Source: Novosphingobium sp. (GTDB taxonomy: Bacteria; Pseudomonadota; Alphaproteobacteria; Sphingomonadales; Sphingomonadaceae). From it: DNA of 64,000 nucleotides. Shown piece by piece: positions 1-7,669 of the stretch. The translations under genes and the position numbers were made by a program. The notes beneath the pieces are model-generated. The model was not told the DNA's origin. It was given only the letters and a program-made list of their open reading frames with translations, and did not search any database. The DNA lies in NCBI RefSeq assembly GCF_039595395.1, contig NZ_JBCNLP010000001.1, positions 2,418,001-2,482,000 of the forward strand. The letters are read 5' to 3'. Position 1 is the first letter of the stretch, and each line of letters starts with the position of its first letter.

Positions 1-18
1 CCAGCCGGCGTTGAGACG

Positions 19-681
19 ATGGTGTCGAACGCCATGCGAGGGCCTCAGGCCAACGAGCGTCGTCAACTCGATCTCTTCACCTCCATGCCAGGACCATGGG
101 CGCCGCGCGATGCGCAGGACCTCATGTCCTGGCCCTTCTTCAGTCTCGCCAAATCCCGCCGCGTCGCTCCGATCGACTTCCGCATGGGCCATGTCTGGAT
201 CTCGGTCGAGGCTGTGCCGGAGCACGGCATGGCCACGATCTGGGACGCCGATGTCCTCATCTGGGCTGCCAGCCAGATCGTCGAGGCACTCGATGCCGGG
301 CGCAAGCCCTCGCGGTTGATGGCCACGACCCCCCACGAAATCCTGACGTTCATCGGTCGAGGCAAAGGCAAGGCGCATTACGACCGCCTCAAATCAGCGC
401 TTGATCGCCTTCAATCGACCAGCGTGGCGACCTCGATCCGCCTTCCCGAGGGGCGACGGCGGCACCGCTTTTCCTGGATCAACGAATGGCGCGAGACAAG
501 CGGGAGCGACGGGCGGGTGCACGGCATCGAGCTCATTCTGCCCGACTGGTTCTATGCCGGTGTGCTGGATCGCGCCCTCGTTCTCACCATCGATCGGGCC
601 TATTTTTCCCTCACCGGAGGGCTCGAACGCTGGCTCTATCGCATGGTGCGCAAGCATGGCGGGCACCAGCGCGGCGGGTGA
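19..681 (+). CDS. RepA-like replication initiator (RPA family), C-terminally truncated
   Basis: A 220-residue protein resembling the plasmid/ICE replication initiator protein A family. Visible family-like blocks are RRQLDLF near the N-terminus, DLMSWPFFSLAKS, and a C-terminal LERWLYRMVRKHGGHQ. Such proteins bind the element origin and start replication, and ICEs often carry one beside parA. Family members usually run some 60-70 residues further after the RKHGG-type block. Here a TGA follows directly, and none of the three frames downstream continues convincingly, so the 3' end looks lost. The reading frame stays open to position 1, so the true start may be further left. No parA follows, which is unusual. 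This is either a shortened functional variant or a remnant. Confidence 0.6.
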   Translation: MVSNAMRGPQANERRQLDLFTSMPGPWAPRDAQDLMSWPFFSLAKSRRVAPIDFRMGHVWISVEAVPEHGMATIWDADVLIWAASQIVEALDAGRKPSRLMATTPHEILTFIGRGKGKAHYDRLKSALDRLQSTSVATSIRLPEGRRRHRFSWINEWRETSGSDGRVHGIELILPDWFYAGVLDRALVLTIDRAYFSLTGGLERWLYRMVRKHGGHQRGG

Positions 682-933
682 ACGGAGGGCTGCTTCGGAT
701 GGTTACGATTTTGGCGGTGAAGGACCGCTTTGCCAGCGGGTTCGCACATATTCCATCCGCGAGGTGAGAGGCGAGATGGTTCAGCGCAGTCGAAAAAAGG
801 TTTGAAAACGGACATTGTATACGGGGAGACAGTGTGTATTATGCATGCAATACAGCGGTAAGCCCATTAGAAAGCCGACGGCCTCTGTTGTCGGGGCGTG
901 ATCTGTTTTCATGGAGCCTGAGAGATAGCTGGG
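682..933. other. Gap between truncated repA and the glycosyltransferase
   Basis: No convincing gene. This is where the element core stops resembling a repA-parA region and the cargo begins. One short frame holds an RTYSIREV string faintly like the C-terminal region of RepA proteins, but it is too weak to call a remnant. The junction of replaced DNA should lie near 675-800. Confidence 0.4.
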
Positions 934-2469
934 ATGGATCAAACTTCAGGCTCACAATGCGGAGTTACGGACCGTGCGCTCTTCGCCACCGCGATTGTCG
1001 TCATGCTGCTGCATGCGGCAATGGGCTCGCGCTATGATCTTTTCCGTGACGAACTCTATTTCATCGTGTGCGGTCAGCATCCGGCCTTCGGCTATGCCGA
1101 TCAGCCGCCACTGGTGCCGCTGCTCGCCGCCAGCTTCTACAAGCTCGGGCTGGGGGCCTTTGGCGTTCGCCTCCCGGTCGCCATGTCGGCTGGCGCGATG
1201 GTCGTTCTGGCAGCGCGTTTCTCGCGAATGCTCGATGCAAGCCGCTTGGCCATTGTCCTTGCCGTCATTGCGGTTTGCATTGCCCCGATGCTACTCGGTC
1301 TGGGTGCGGTGCTGAGCACCACCTCCTTCGATCCGCTAGCCTGGACCATGATCGCCTATTGCCTCGTGCGGGCTATAAGGCGTGGCGAGGACCGGTTCCT
1401 GATCGTGGCCGGGCTGGTTGCGGGCGTCGATCTGGAGATCAAATATGCCGTCCCGTTCTGGGCGGCGGGGCTGGCCATTGGCCTGCTGGCGATGCAGCAA
1501 CGGCGGGTTTTACTGCGCCCCGCCCTGTGGCTGGGGTTGGGGTTGGCGGCGTTGATTGCCCTCCCGTCCTTCCTTTGGCAATGGATGCATGGGTTGCCGT
1601 TCCTCGAACTGATGGCGGCCGCAAGGGACAAGAACGTCGACACGCCGCTCGGTTCTTTCCTGCTCAATCAGATCCACGTGATGAACCCTGTTTTAGCGCC
1701 CATCTGGTTTGCGGGTCTGATCGGGCCGTTCCTTGTCGAGAAACTGAGGGATCTGCGCTTTCTGCCGATCGCCTGCATAGCGGTGTTGGTTTTGACCCGT
1801 CTGGGGCACGGCAAGGATTATTATCTCGCGGCCTGCTATCCGACCCTCTTCGTGCTCGGTGCCGTCACCATCGGGGAATGGGCCGCAGCGCGGCGTCCGC
1901 GAATGATGGCAAAGATCGGGGCAGGCGCGGCGATCGCCGTTTCGCTGGCAATGTCGCCCCTTGCCCTACCGGTGCTGCCGCCGCCCCTGCTGGTCGCCTA
2001 TATCACGCGGCTGGGTATCGCGCCCCAGCAGCAAGAGCGCAGCTTTCGCGGGACCGTCTTGCCCCAGTTGTTCGCCGATCAACTTGGCTGGCATAATTTC
2101 TCCGGGCAAGTGATGGCCGCATGGCAGCGCATACCCGAGAGCCAGCGCCGCCGCACCGGGGTTAAGGTCGATAATTACGGCGAGGCAGCCTCCCTGGATC
2201 TCTATGCGGGGCCACTTGGCCTGCCGCCCGTGCTGAGCGGCCATAACCAGTATTTCCTGTGGGGTTTGCGCGGGCAAAATCCGGTTGATCTGCTGGTCGT
2301 GCAAAACCATGTGGAGAGGTTGCGGCCCTATTGCCGGGATACGCAGGTACTGGGTCAGACCTGGTCACCCTACGCAATGGCGTCGGAGAACGGCAAGGTG
2401 ATTGCATGGTGCCGGGGGCTGCGCACTCCGCTGGGCGTACTTTGGCCTGAGATCAAGAATTACAGTTAA
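934..2469 (+). CDS. ArnT/PMT-like membrane glycosyltransferase (GT39 superfamily)
   Basis: A 511-residue polytopic membrane protein. The N-terminal region carries the family signature FRDELYFI followed by FGYADQPPL, where the acidic residues after the first membrane segment are the presumed catalytic or metal site of GT-C enzymes. About ten hydrophobic segments fill residues 15-360, and a soluble C-terminal part follows (residues 360-511). GT-C enzymes of this class move a sugar from an undecaprenyl- or dolichyl-phosphate carrier to lipid A, protein or other periplasmic acceptors. The acceptor here is unknown. A CPBP membrane protease follows 27 bp downstream on the same strand, so the two may be co-transcribed. 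A purine-rich stretch (GAGAGATAGCTGGG) before the ATG may act as the ribosome binding site. Confidence 0.8.
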   Translation: MDQTSGSQCGVTDRALFATAIVVMLLHAAMGSRYDLFRDELYFIVCGQHPAFGYADQPPLVPLLAASFYKLGLGAFGVRLPVAMSAGAMVVLAARFSRMLDASRLAIVLAVIAVCIAPMLLGLGAVLSTTSFDPLAWTMIAYCLVRAIRRGEDRFLIVAGLVAGVDLEIKYAVPFWAAGLAIGLLAMQQRRVLLRPALWLGLGLAALIALPSFLWQWMHGLPFLELMAAARDKNVDTPLGSFLLNQIHVMNPVLAPIWFAGLIGPFLVEKLRDLRFLPIACIAVLVLTRLGHGKDYYLAACYPTLFVLGAVTIGEWAAARRPRMMAKIGAGAAIAVSLAMSPLALPVLPPPLLVAYITRLGIAPQQQERSFRGTVLPQLFADQLGWHNFSGQVMAAWQRIPESQRRRTGVKVDNYGEAASLDLYAGPLGLPPVLSGHNQYFLWGLRGQNPVDLLVVQNHVERLRPYCRDTQVLGQTWSPYAMASENGKVIAWCRGLRTPLGVLWPEIKNYS

Positions 2470-2496
2470 GAGTCGCCCCCGACGCGTGGAGAAAGC

Positions 2497-3213
2497 ATGA
2501 ACGGGTTCATAGGAATTCTGGGCGTTGTGGCTCTGCTGCTCGTCGTGGGCAGCATCATAGGGTTTTGGCAACGTGATCGTTTCGTTCCGGGATGGTTGAT
2601 TGTGGCCGCAACTCTGGTGGTGCTCAACGATGCCATGCTGACGCGGGTCTATGGACTCGTGCCACGTATGCTGCCGACGCTGGCGTGGAACTGGCAAGGC
2701 AAGGTGATGGCGCTGGCCGTGACGATGGCGATCGCCGGGCTCCCCGCTTTCGGCTGGTATCGATCCGGACTGACATTACACCAAGCCCGCAGCAGTCTGG
2801 TAAGCTGCCTGCCGTTGGCGCTGCTTTACTGCCTCTTCTTCGCAGTGCTGGCGTATCTTTTCCCCGCCGGTCCTGCCGATCGCGAGACCATCGCTTTTCA
2901 ATTGACCATGCCCGGTCTGGAAGAGGAGTCGTTTTATCGTGGTATTCTGCTCTTTGCTCTCGACCAGGCGTTCCTTGCCAGGTGGCGATTCCTGGGCGTC
3001 GATTGGGGGTGGGGCACGGTCCTCTCATGCGCCCTTTTCGGGCTTGCCCATGCCTTCGGCTATTCGGGAGAAGCGTTTTCATTCGACCCGCTGACGATGA
3101 CTATGACGGCATTCCCCGCCTTCATTGCCGTCTGGCTTCGTTTGCGCACCGGAAGCGTGCTTCTGCCGGTCGTGCTTCACAATTTCGGCAATTCGATCTC
3201 GCTGTTCACGTAA
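2497..3213 (+). CDS. CPBP family intramembrane glutamic protease
   Basis: A 238-residue membrane protein with the CPBP (CAAX protease/bacteriocin-processing, ABI) signature: a glutamate pair and arginine in EEESFYRG (about residues 144-151), a histidine in GLAHAFGY, and HNFGNS near the C-terminus. These conserved Glu, Arg, His and Asn residues form the active site of this family, which cleaves within or near the membrane. Bacterial members act in bacteriocin self-immunity, signalling or protein maturation, and most have no known substrate. It lies just downstream of the glycosyltransferase on the same strand. Confidence 0.85.
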   Translation: MNGFIGILGVVALLLVVGSIIGFWQRDRFVPGWLIVAATLVVLNDAMLTRVYGLVPRMLPTLAWNWQGKVMALAVTMAIAGLPAFGWYRSGLTLHQARSSLVSCLPLALLYCLFFAVLAYLFPAGPADRETIAFQLTMPGLEEESFYRGILLFALDQAFLARWRFLGVDWGWGTVLSCALFGLAHAFGYSGEAFSFDPLTMTMTAFPAFIAVWLRLRTGSVLLPVVLHNFGNSISLFT

Positions 3214-3517
3214 CGCTACCACCCCAAAGAGTTTGTCCGAAGCCGATCTGGAAGTATCCGATCTCGGTAGCCGTCGCGTAGCTGGCCCTCTCAAGCGCCT
3301 ATCATACCCTAATGATGGGCTTGGTGGTGGCCCCCCTTTTATCCCATCGGGCTTTCGCGTCATCGCCAACATTTGATTGCTGCCTGTACGCAGGAACCGT
3401 CCTTCCTGCGCCTTACAAAAGATGATGAACCAGCGACCGCTTTAGATACCCCAGCCAAAGGCCCGGAACGTCCGGAATGTTGGCGAGTCCCGCCATCTTC
3501 ACCACCCTGTCTTGTCG
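3214..3517. other. Intergenic region, no gene seen
   Basis: About 300 bp between convergent genes (CPBP protease and HxlR regulator). No credible ORF, RNA or strong terminator hairpin was seen. Confidence 0.5.
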
Positions 3518-3895
3518 CTACCAGCGCGACCTTGCGCCGCGTGGCAAGGCATCGAGTGCGTCGGCATTGCGCCGTGCCCAGTCATAGAGCAGTTCAATGG
3601 GCTCAATGAAGCGCAGGCCGAGCGGAGTCAGCTCATACTCTACGGCGGGCGGGATGGTGCCATGGACATGACGGATCACCAGTTCCCGCTCTTCCATGTC
3701 GCGCAGCGTCTGGGTCAGCATCTTCTTCGAAATGTCAGGCAGGGATCGCAGCAGCACACCGGTTCGTGCCCGGCCGCCATGGCGCACGTGCAGCGTGTGA
3801 AGGATCATGCTCAGCCATTTGGTGCCGAACAGATCCAGCGTGCGGCGTGGGGCGCAATCTTCGCGCCATTCTTCCTCTGGTGTGCCTGGTTTCAC
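3518..3895 (-). CDS. HxlR-family transcriptional regulator
   Basis: A 125-residue single-domain winged-helix protein of the HxlR (DUF24) family. Recognisable elements are FGTKWLSMILHTL (helix 1), LLRSLPDISKKMLTQTLR (recognition region), and a wing followed by EYELTPLGLRFI. A longer ATG-started frame exists, but the family begins where this GTG lies at 3893-3895, and an AAGG stands 9-10 bases upstream in the mRNA, so I chose the GTG. HxlR regulators often respond to aldehydes, quinones or other electrophiles and control a divergent oxidoreductase. Here the divergent neighbour is an SDR enzyme starting 115 bp away. Confidence 0.85.
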   Translation of the reverse strand: MKPGTPEEEWREDCAPRRTLDLFGTKWLSMILHTLHVRHGGRARTGVLLRSLPDISKKMLTQTLRDMEERELVIRHVHGTIPPAVEYELTPLGLRFIEPIELLYDWARRNADALDALPRGARSRW

Positions 3896-3976
3896 GATGC
3901 TGCCTTCATGGTGGGTGGGCACCCTGGGGTGTCTATGTCCCTGTTTGGTGCCTTCTAGCGCTGCACGATCGCCACG

Positions 3977-4001
3977 CCTAGGTAGTCTATGAATTCCTAG
4001 G
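3977..4001. promoter_or_regulatory. Candidate HxlR operator: paired CCTAGG palindromes
   Basis: Two CCTAGG palindromes (3977-3982 and 3996-4001) lie 19 bp apart. They also form an imperfect inverted repeat (TAGGTA ... TTCCTA) just upstream of the SDR start, overlapping its Shine-Dalgarno region. The spacing of about two helical turns suits a dimeric winged-helix regulator. No binding is known. Confidence 0.4.
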
Positions 4002-4010
4002 GAGACGGTG

Positions 4011-5072
4011 ATGGGCAAGACAGCACTGGTGGTCGGAACAAGCGGTATCGTGGGCGGCGCGACCGCACATCTGCTGGTCGAACAAGGATGGTCGGTGCTG
4101 GGTCTGGCGCGCAATCCTGCCGCGCAGGGGGGCGTCACCCCCATTGCGGCGGATCTGCAGGACTTTGCCGGTCTGGCCGCGGCGCTGGCCGGGTGCAAGC
4201 CTGATGCCGTCTTCATCGCCACTTGGTCGCGCCAAGCGAACGAGGCGGAAAACATCCGCGTCAACGCTGCGATGGTGCGCAATCTGCTGGATGCCCTGCG
4301 CCCTGCGGGAAATGTACGCCATGTCGCATTGGTGACGGGTCTCAAGCACTATCTCGGGCCTTTCGAAGCCTATGGCAAAGGTGTGCTGCCGCAAACGCCG
4401 TTCCGCGAGGAGCAGGGGCGGCTTGAGGTCGACAATTTCTATTATGCGCAGGAGGATGAGGTCTTTGCCGCAGCCGCCCGCGACGGTTTCGGTTGGAGCG
4501 TGCACCGTCCGCACACTGTCATCGGCAAGGCGGTGGGCAATGCCATGAATATGGGCACCACGCTCGCCACCTATGCCACTTTGTGCCGGGAAACAGGGCG
4601 GCCGTTCCGCTTTCCCGGTTCGGCGGCGCAGTGGCATGGGCTGACCGACATGACCGATGCCCGCCTGCTGGCTCGGCACTTGCTATGGGCGACGCAGACG
4701 GCTGCCGCGCGCGATCAGGCCTTTAATGTCGTCAATGGCGATGTCTTTCGCTGGAGTTGGATGTGGGGGCGGATCGCCGACTGGTTTGGTCTGACGCCAG
4801 CGCCCTTCGACGGCACGGTGAGCCCGCTGGAGGTGCAGATGGCACAGGATGTTCCTGTGTGGCGGGCCATTGCCGCGCGCGAAGGGCTGGTCGAGGGGGA
4901 CCTGTCGCGGTTGGCCAGCCCATGGCACACTGATGCTGATCTGGGCCGCCCGATCGAGGTCGTCACCGACATGGGCAAGAGCCGCAAGCTTGGCTTCACT
5001 GCCTATCAAGCGACGGATGAGGCGTTTTTCGATTTGTTCGCGCAGTTGCGAACCGATCGACTGATTCCATGA
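4011..5072 (+). CDS. NAD(P)-dependent SDR oxidoreductase, PRISE-like (progesterone 5-beta-reductase type)
   Basis: A 353-residue extended SDR. The N-terminal Rossmann motif is GTSGIVGGATA (about residues 7-17). FYYAQEDEVF carries the unusual Tyr-based active site seen in the progesterone 5-beta-reductase/iridoid-synthase-like (PRISE) group, which reduces the C=C bond of enones rather than a simple carbonyl. That subfamily call is moderate. The substrate is unknown. I chose the ATG at 4011 over an in-frame GTG at 4008 because GGAG sits 6-7 bases before it. It is divergent from the HxlR regulator and probably controlled by it. Confidence 0.8.
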   Translation: MGKTALVVGTSGIVGGATAHLLVEQGWSVLGLARNPAAQGGVTPIAADLQDFAGLAAALAGCKPDAVFIATWSRQANEAENIRVNAAMVRNLLDALRPAGNVRHVALVTGLKHYLGPFEAYGKGVLPQTPFREEQGRLEVDNFYYAQEDEVFAAAARDGFGWSVHRPHTVIGKAVGNAMNMGTTLATYATLCRETGRPFRFPGSAAQWHGLTDMTDARLLARHLLWATQTAAARDQAFNVVNGDVFRWSWMWGRIADWFGLTPAPFDGTVSPLEVQMAQDVPVWRAIAAREGLVEGDLSRLASPWHTDADLGRPIEVVTDMGKSRKLGFTAYQATDEAFFDLFAQLRTDRLIP

Positions 5073-5211
5073 AATTGGGCAGAGTGCTCCGGTTTTTTTG
5101 AGCGCCTTGGCGCATGAATAAACGACTGCTTCTGACAAGCGTACATGAACGCCTAAACGTTGGCTCTGTTAGCGCGAATTGCCGCTGATCTGGCAATTCG
5201 CGCCGGAAGAA

Positions 5212-5958
5212 TCAGGCTCTCTGAGCCCAGAGCACAGCATCCGCCCCTGCGGGAAGGCGCATCGGGCAGGTTGGATCGGTGGCGGCGCGTCATACGGCCT
5301 CGGCCACATCCAGGGCCTGTGTCACCGGTTCGGTCGATTCCTGCCAGTTTGCGAAGACACTCACGGCGTGATCGGCATAGGCCGGCGGAAACTCCATGCC
5401 CATGCGTGTGCGGGCATTGGTGCCAAAGGCGGTGTCAGGTGCGCGGCCCGGCAGAACCAGTTGTGCGCGGATGCCAAACGGCTTCAACTCCAGCGCCACC
5501 GATTCGGTAAAGGCGTTCACTGCGGCCTTGCTGGCCGTGTAGACCGAGAGCAGCGGCAGCGACACGATCGTCACGGTCGAGGTGACGTTGACGATCACCC
5601 CCGCGCCGCGCTCGCGCATTTGGGGCAGCACGGCTTTGGTCATGGCGATGGTGCCCAGCGTGTTGGTCTCGAAGACGTCGCGAGCCATCTCCATCGTCAC
5701 GCCTTCCACCGCGTTGAGCAGGCCTACACCCGCATTATTGACCAGCACGTCGATGGGGCCAGTCGCAGCGAACGCGGCGGCAATGCTATCGGCGTCGGTC
5801 ACATCGAGCGGCAGGATCGTCAGTCGGCCCGAGGCGGGCAGCAGGGTGGCGTCGGGCTGGCGCATCGTGGCGACGACTTGCCAGCCGCGTTCGAGGAACA
5901 GTTGCGCGGTGGCGAGACCAAAGCCGGACGAGCAGCCGGTGATGAGAGCGGTGTTCAT
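5212..5958 (-). pseudogene. SDR-family oxidoreductase interrupted by an in-frame TGA
   Basis: A classical short-chain dehydrogenase: cofactor motif TGCSSGFG near the N-terminus, NNAG, catalytic Ser, and YTASK (Tyr-x-x-x-Lys). The open frame from the ATG at 5958 (AGGAG 8 bases upstream) ends after 222 codons at TGA 5292-5290, right after DVAEAV. The same frame then continues for 25 codons (RAATDPTCPMRLPAGADAV, then LWAQRA) to a second TGA at 5212. That is what SDRs of this type normally carry there, usually with Trp at the stop position, so a single TGG-to-TGA change is the simplest reading. The core catalytic residues survive, so a shortened enzyme is possible. It is divergent from an AraC regulator. 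Confidence 0.75.
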
Positions 5959-6053
5959 GAGAATAGCTCCTGTTTGGGGGGCTTTCTTCAAATAGGCGAC
6001 GCATGCCGGACGTTCTATGGCTCAAAATCTGCCATTCTTCAGCGAAAGTCCGA

Positions 6054-6962
6054 ATGACCGATCCCTTGGCCCATGTCGTCAGCCTGCTCGCGCCCGATGC
6101 CGGCTTTTCCAAGCTGGTGACCGGTGCTGGCGCGTGGCGGGTGCGTCGGTCTGAGGAGGCGCGGCCCTTCTACGCTGCTATCCTTGAGGGTTCATGCCAT
6201 CTTACACTCGGCGCCGGGCCGCCCACTCTGCTCGAACAGGGGGATTTCATTCTGGTCCCGGCAGCCTGCGATTTCGCCACCTCCAGTTTGGAGCCGCCCG
6301 CGCCCGGCGCGCCGCTGCTGCACGCCGAGGTCGGGCCGGGCGCCTTCTGGCTGGGTCCGCGCGAGGCGGAGCCCAACGTTCGGATGCTGGTCGGGCACAG
6401 CAGCTTCGGCTCGGACGATGCGGCGCTGCTGGTCTCGCTCCTGCCGGGCCTGGTGCACATCCGGGGCAATGGCCGACTGACGCGGCTGGTCGAGCTGCTC
6501 AACGAGGAAACCCATGCGCGGCGGCCTGGGCGCGATGTCGTCCTGCGCCATCTGCTCGAAGTGCTCATGATCGAGGCCCTGCGCTCCACCAGCGGCCCAG
6601 CGGCGCCTCCCGGTCTTTTGCGGGGCCTTGCCGACGAAAGGATCGCGCAGGCCCTGCGGCAGATGCATGACGATCCGGCGCGAGCGTGGACGGTGGCCGA
6701 ACTCGCGAAAGAAACGGCGCTTTCCCGTTCGACGTTCTTCGATCGTTTCCGCCGCGAGGTGGGCTTGGCGCCGATGGATTATCTGGCTGGTTGGCGGATG
6801 GCGCTCGCCCGCGACCTGCTGCGGCAGGGAAAGGTGGCTCTGGGGCAGGTCGCGCAGCGTGTCGGCTATGGTTCGGCCAGCAGTTTCAGCGTGGCCTTTG
6901 CGCGGCATGTCGGCACACCGCCGATGGCCTATGCCCGCCGGCACCGCTCGGTGGCCTGCTGA
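6054..6962 (+). CDS. AraC-family regulator with N-terminal cupin_6 domain
   Basis: A 302-residue regulator. Residues 1-180 resemble the AraC-associated cupin (cupin_6) sensor, with LEGSCHLTL and LEQGDFILVPA. The C-terminal 100 residues contain two helix-turn-helix motifs (WTVAELAKETALSRSTFFDRF and, nearer the end, VAQRVGYGSASSFSVAF) typical of AraC/XylS DNA-binding domains. The longer frame from 6003 lacks family support, so I started at MTDPLA. The neighbouring SDR is divergent from it, and AraC proteins of this cupin group commonly activate an adjacent oxidoreductase. Confidence 0.85.
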   Translation: MTDPLAHVVSLLAPDAGFSKLVTGAGAWRVRRSEEARPFYAAILEGSCHLTLGAGPPTLLEQGDFILVPAACDFATSSLEPPAPGAPLLHAEVGPGAFWLGPREAEPNVRMLVGHSSFGSDDAALLVSLLPGLVHIRGNGRLTRLVELLNEETHARRPGRDVVLRHLLEVLMIEALRSTSGPAAPPGLLRGLADERIAQALRQMHDDPARAWTVAELAKETALSRSTFFDRFRREVGLAPMDYLAGWRMALARDLLRQGKVALGQVAQRVGYGSASSFSVAFARHVGTPPMAYARRHRSVAC

Positions 6963-7134
6963 CATCGGCTGATTAACTGCATCGAGTCTCGCGGAGGGCC
7001 CAACACTTTTGCCGTTGATGAATGAAAGGGCGCTTTCGGCGGGCGCGACAGAGCCCTTGTAAGTCGGCTTTGTTAGCAGAAGCGGTCGACCCCTGTCCGT
7101 TACGACCTTGGCCAAGACGCCACTTGCAGCACCG

Positions 7135-7605
7135 CTATAGGATGATAACCGGCTCTGCCGATGCCTCCATCGCTTCGACATTGCTCAGAACACGCTGCAA
7201 GAGCGATATCAGCATGGTTACGTCTTCGGTTGACATGCCTTTGGTCATCTCCGTGTTTCCCTGCTGAAGCACAGCCCGGCCCGCAGGCAGCCTTTCCTTT
7301 GCCTTGTCGGTCAAGGAAATCAGGGAGGAGCGTCGATCTCTGGGATCGGGTGTTCTCATGACAAGGCCGTCTCGCTCCATGCGTGTCAGGAGCTGAGCCA
7401 TGCTCGGCTGTTCGACCTTGGCCCACCGGGCCAGTTCGGTCTGCGAAAGCTGCGCGCCGTCCTTTAGAGCTGTGAGAACGGGAAGCTGGGCCGTCGCAAA
7501 GCCCAGACCGCGCAGGCGCGCATCACCAACGCGGGTAAGGGTGCGCGAGATCCGACTGAAGTAATGGCCTGGATTGGCGAGCGGATCCCAATCGTCACCG
7601 GACAT
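7135..7605 (-). CDS. MarR-family regulator
   Basis: A 156-residue winged-helix protein of the MarR family. Helices are visible at LPVLTALKDGAQLSQTELAR and EQPSMAQLLTRMERDGLVMR, followed by the conserved wing DPRDRRSS. Dimeric MarR proteins repress a divergent gene and release DNA on binding a phenolic or other small ligand. The divergent neighbour is a FAD monooxygenase, and the intergenic gap carries an extended inverted repeat that begins 4 bp from this start codon, suggesting autorepression. Confidence 0.88.
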   Translation of the reverse strand: MSGDDWDPLANPGHYFSRISRTLTRVGDARLRGLGFATAQLPVLTALKDGAQLSQTELARWAKVEQPSMAQLLTRMERDGLVMRTPDPRDRRSSLISLTDKAKERLPAGRAVLQQGNTEMTKGMSTEDVTMLISLLQRVLSNVEAMEASAEPVIIL

Positions 7606-7608
7606 TGC

Positions 7609-7642
7609 ATAGGCTCCTATGTTTAATTATATAGGAGCCTAT
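7609..7642. promoter_or_regulatory. MarR operator: two nested palindromes
   Basis: ATAGGCTCCTAT (7609-7620) and its exact reverse complement ATAGGAGCCTAT (7631-7642) are separated by a 10-bp AT-rich spacer. Each 12-bp arm is itself nearly palindromic (ATAGG-N2-CCTAT), so the site offers two MarR dimer sites 22 bp apart, centre to centre. It lies between the divergent MarR and monooxygenase genes. Confidence 0.75.
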
Positions 7643-7669
7643 GTATAGGGCGAGTCGGAGGCTGTGACA

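Noticed and set aside
676..690. RepA stop read as a simple Trp-to-TGA change like the SDR case
   Set aside because: Unlike the SDR gene, the frame beyond the TGA does not continue with family-like sequence, so truncation or replacement is more likely.
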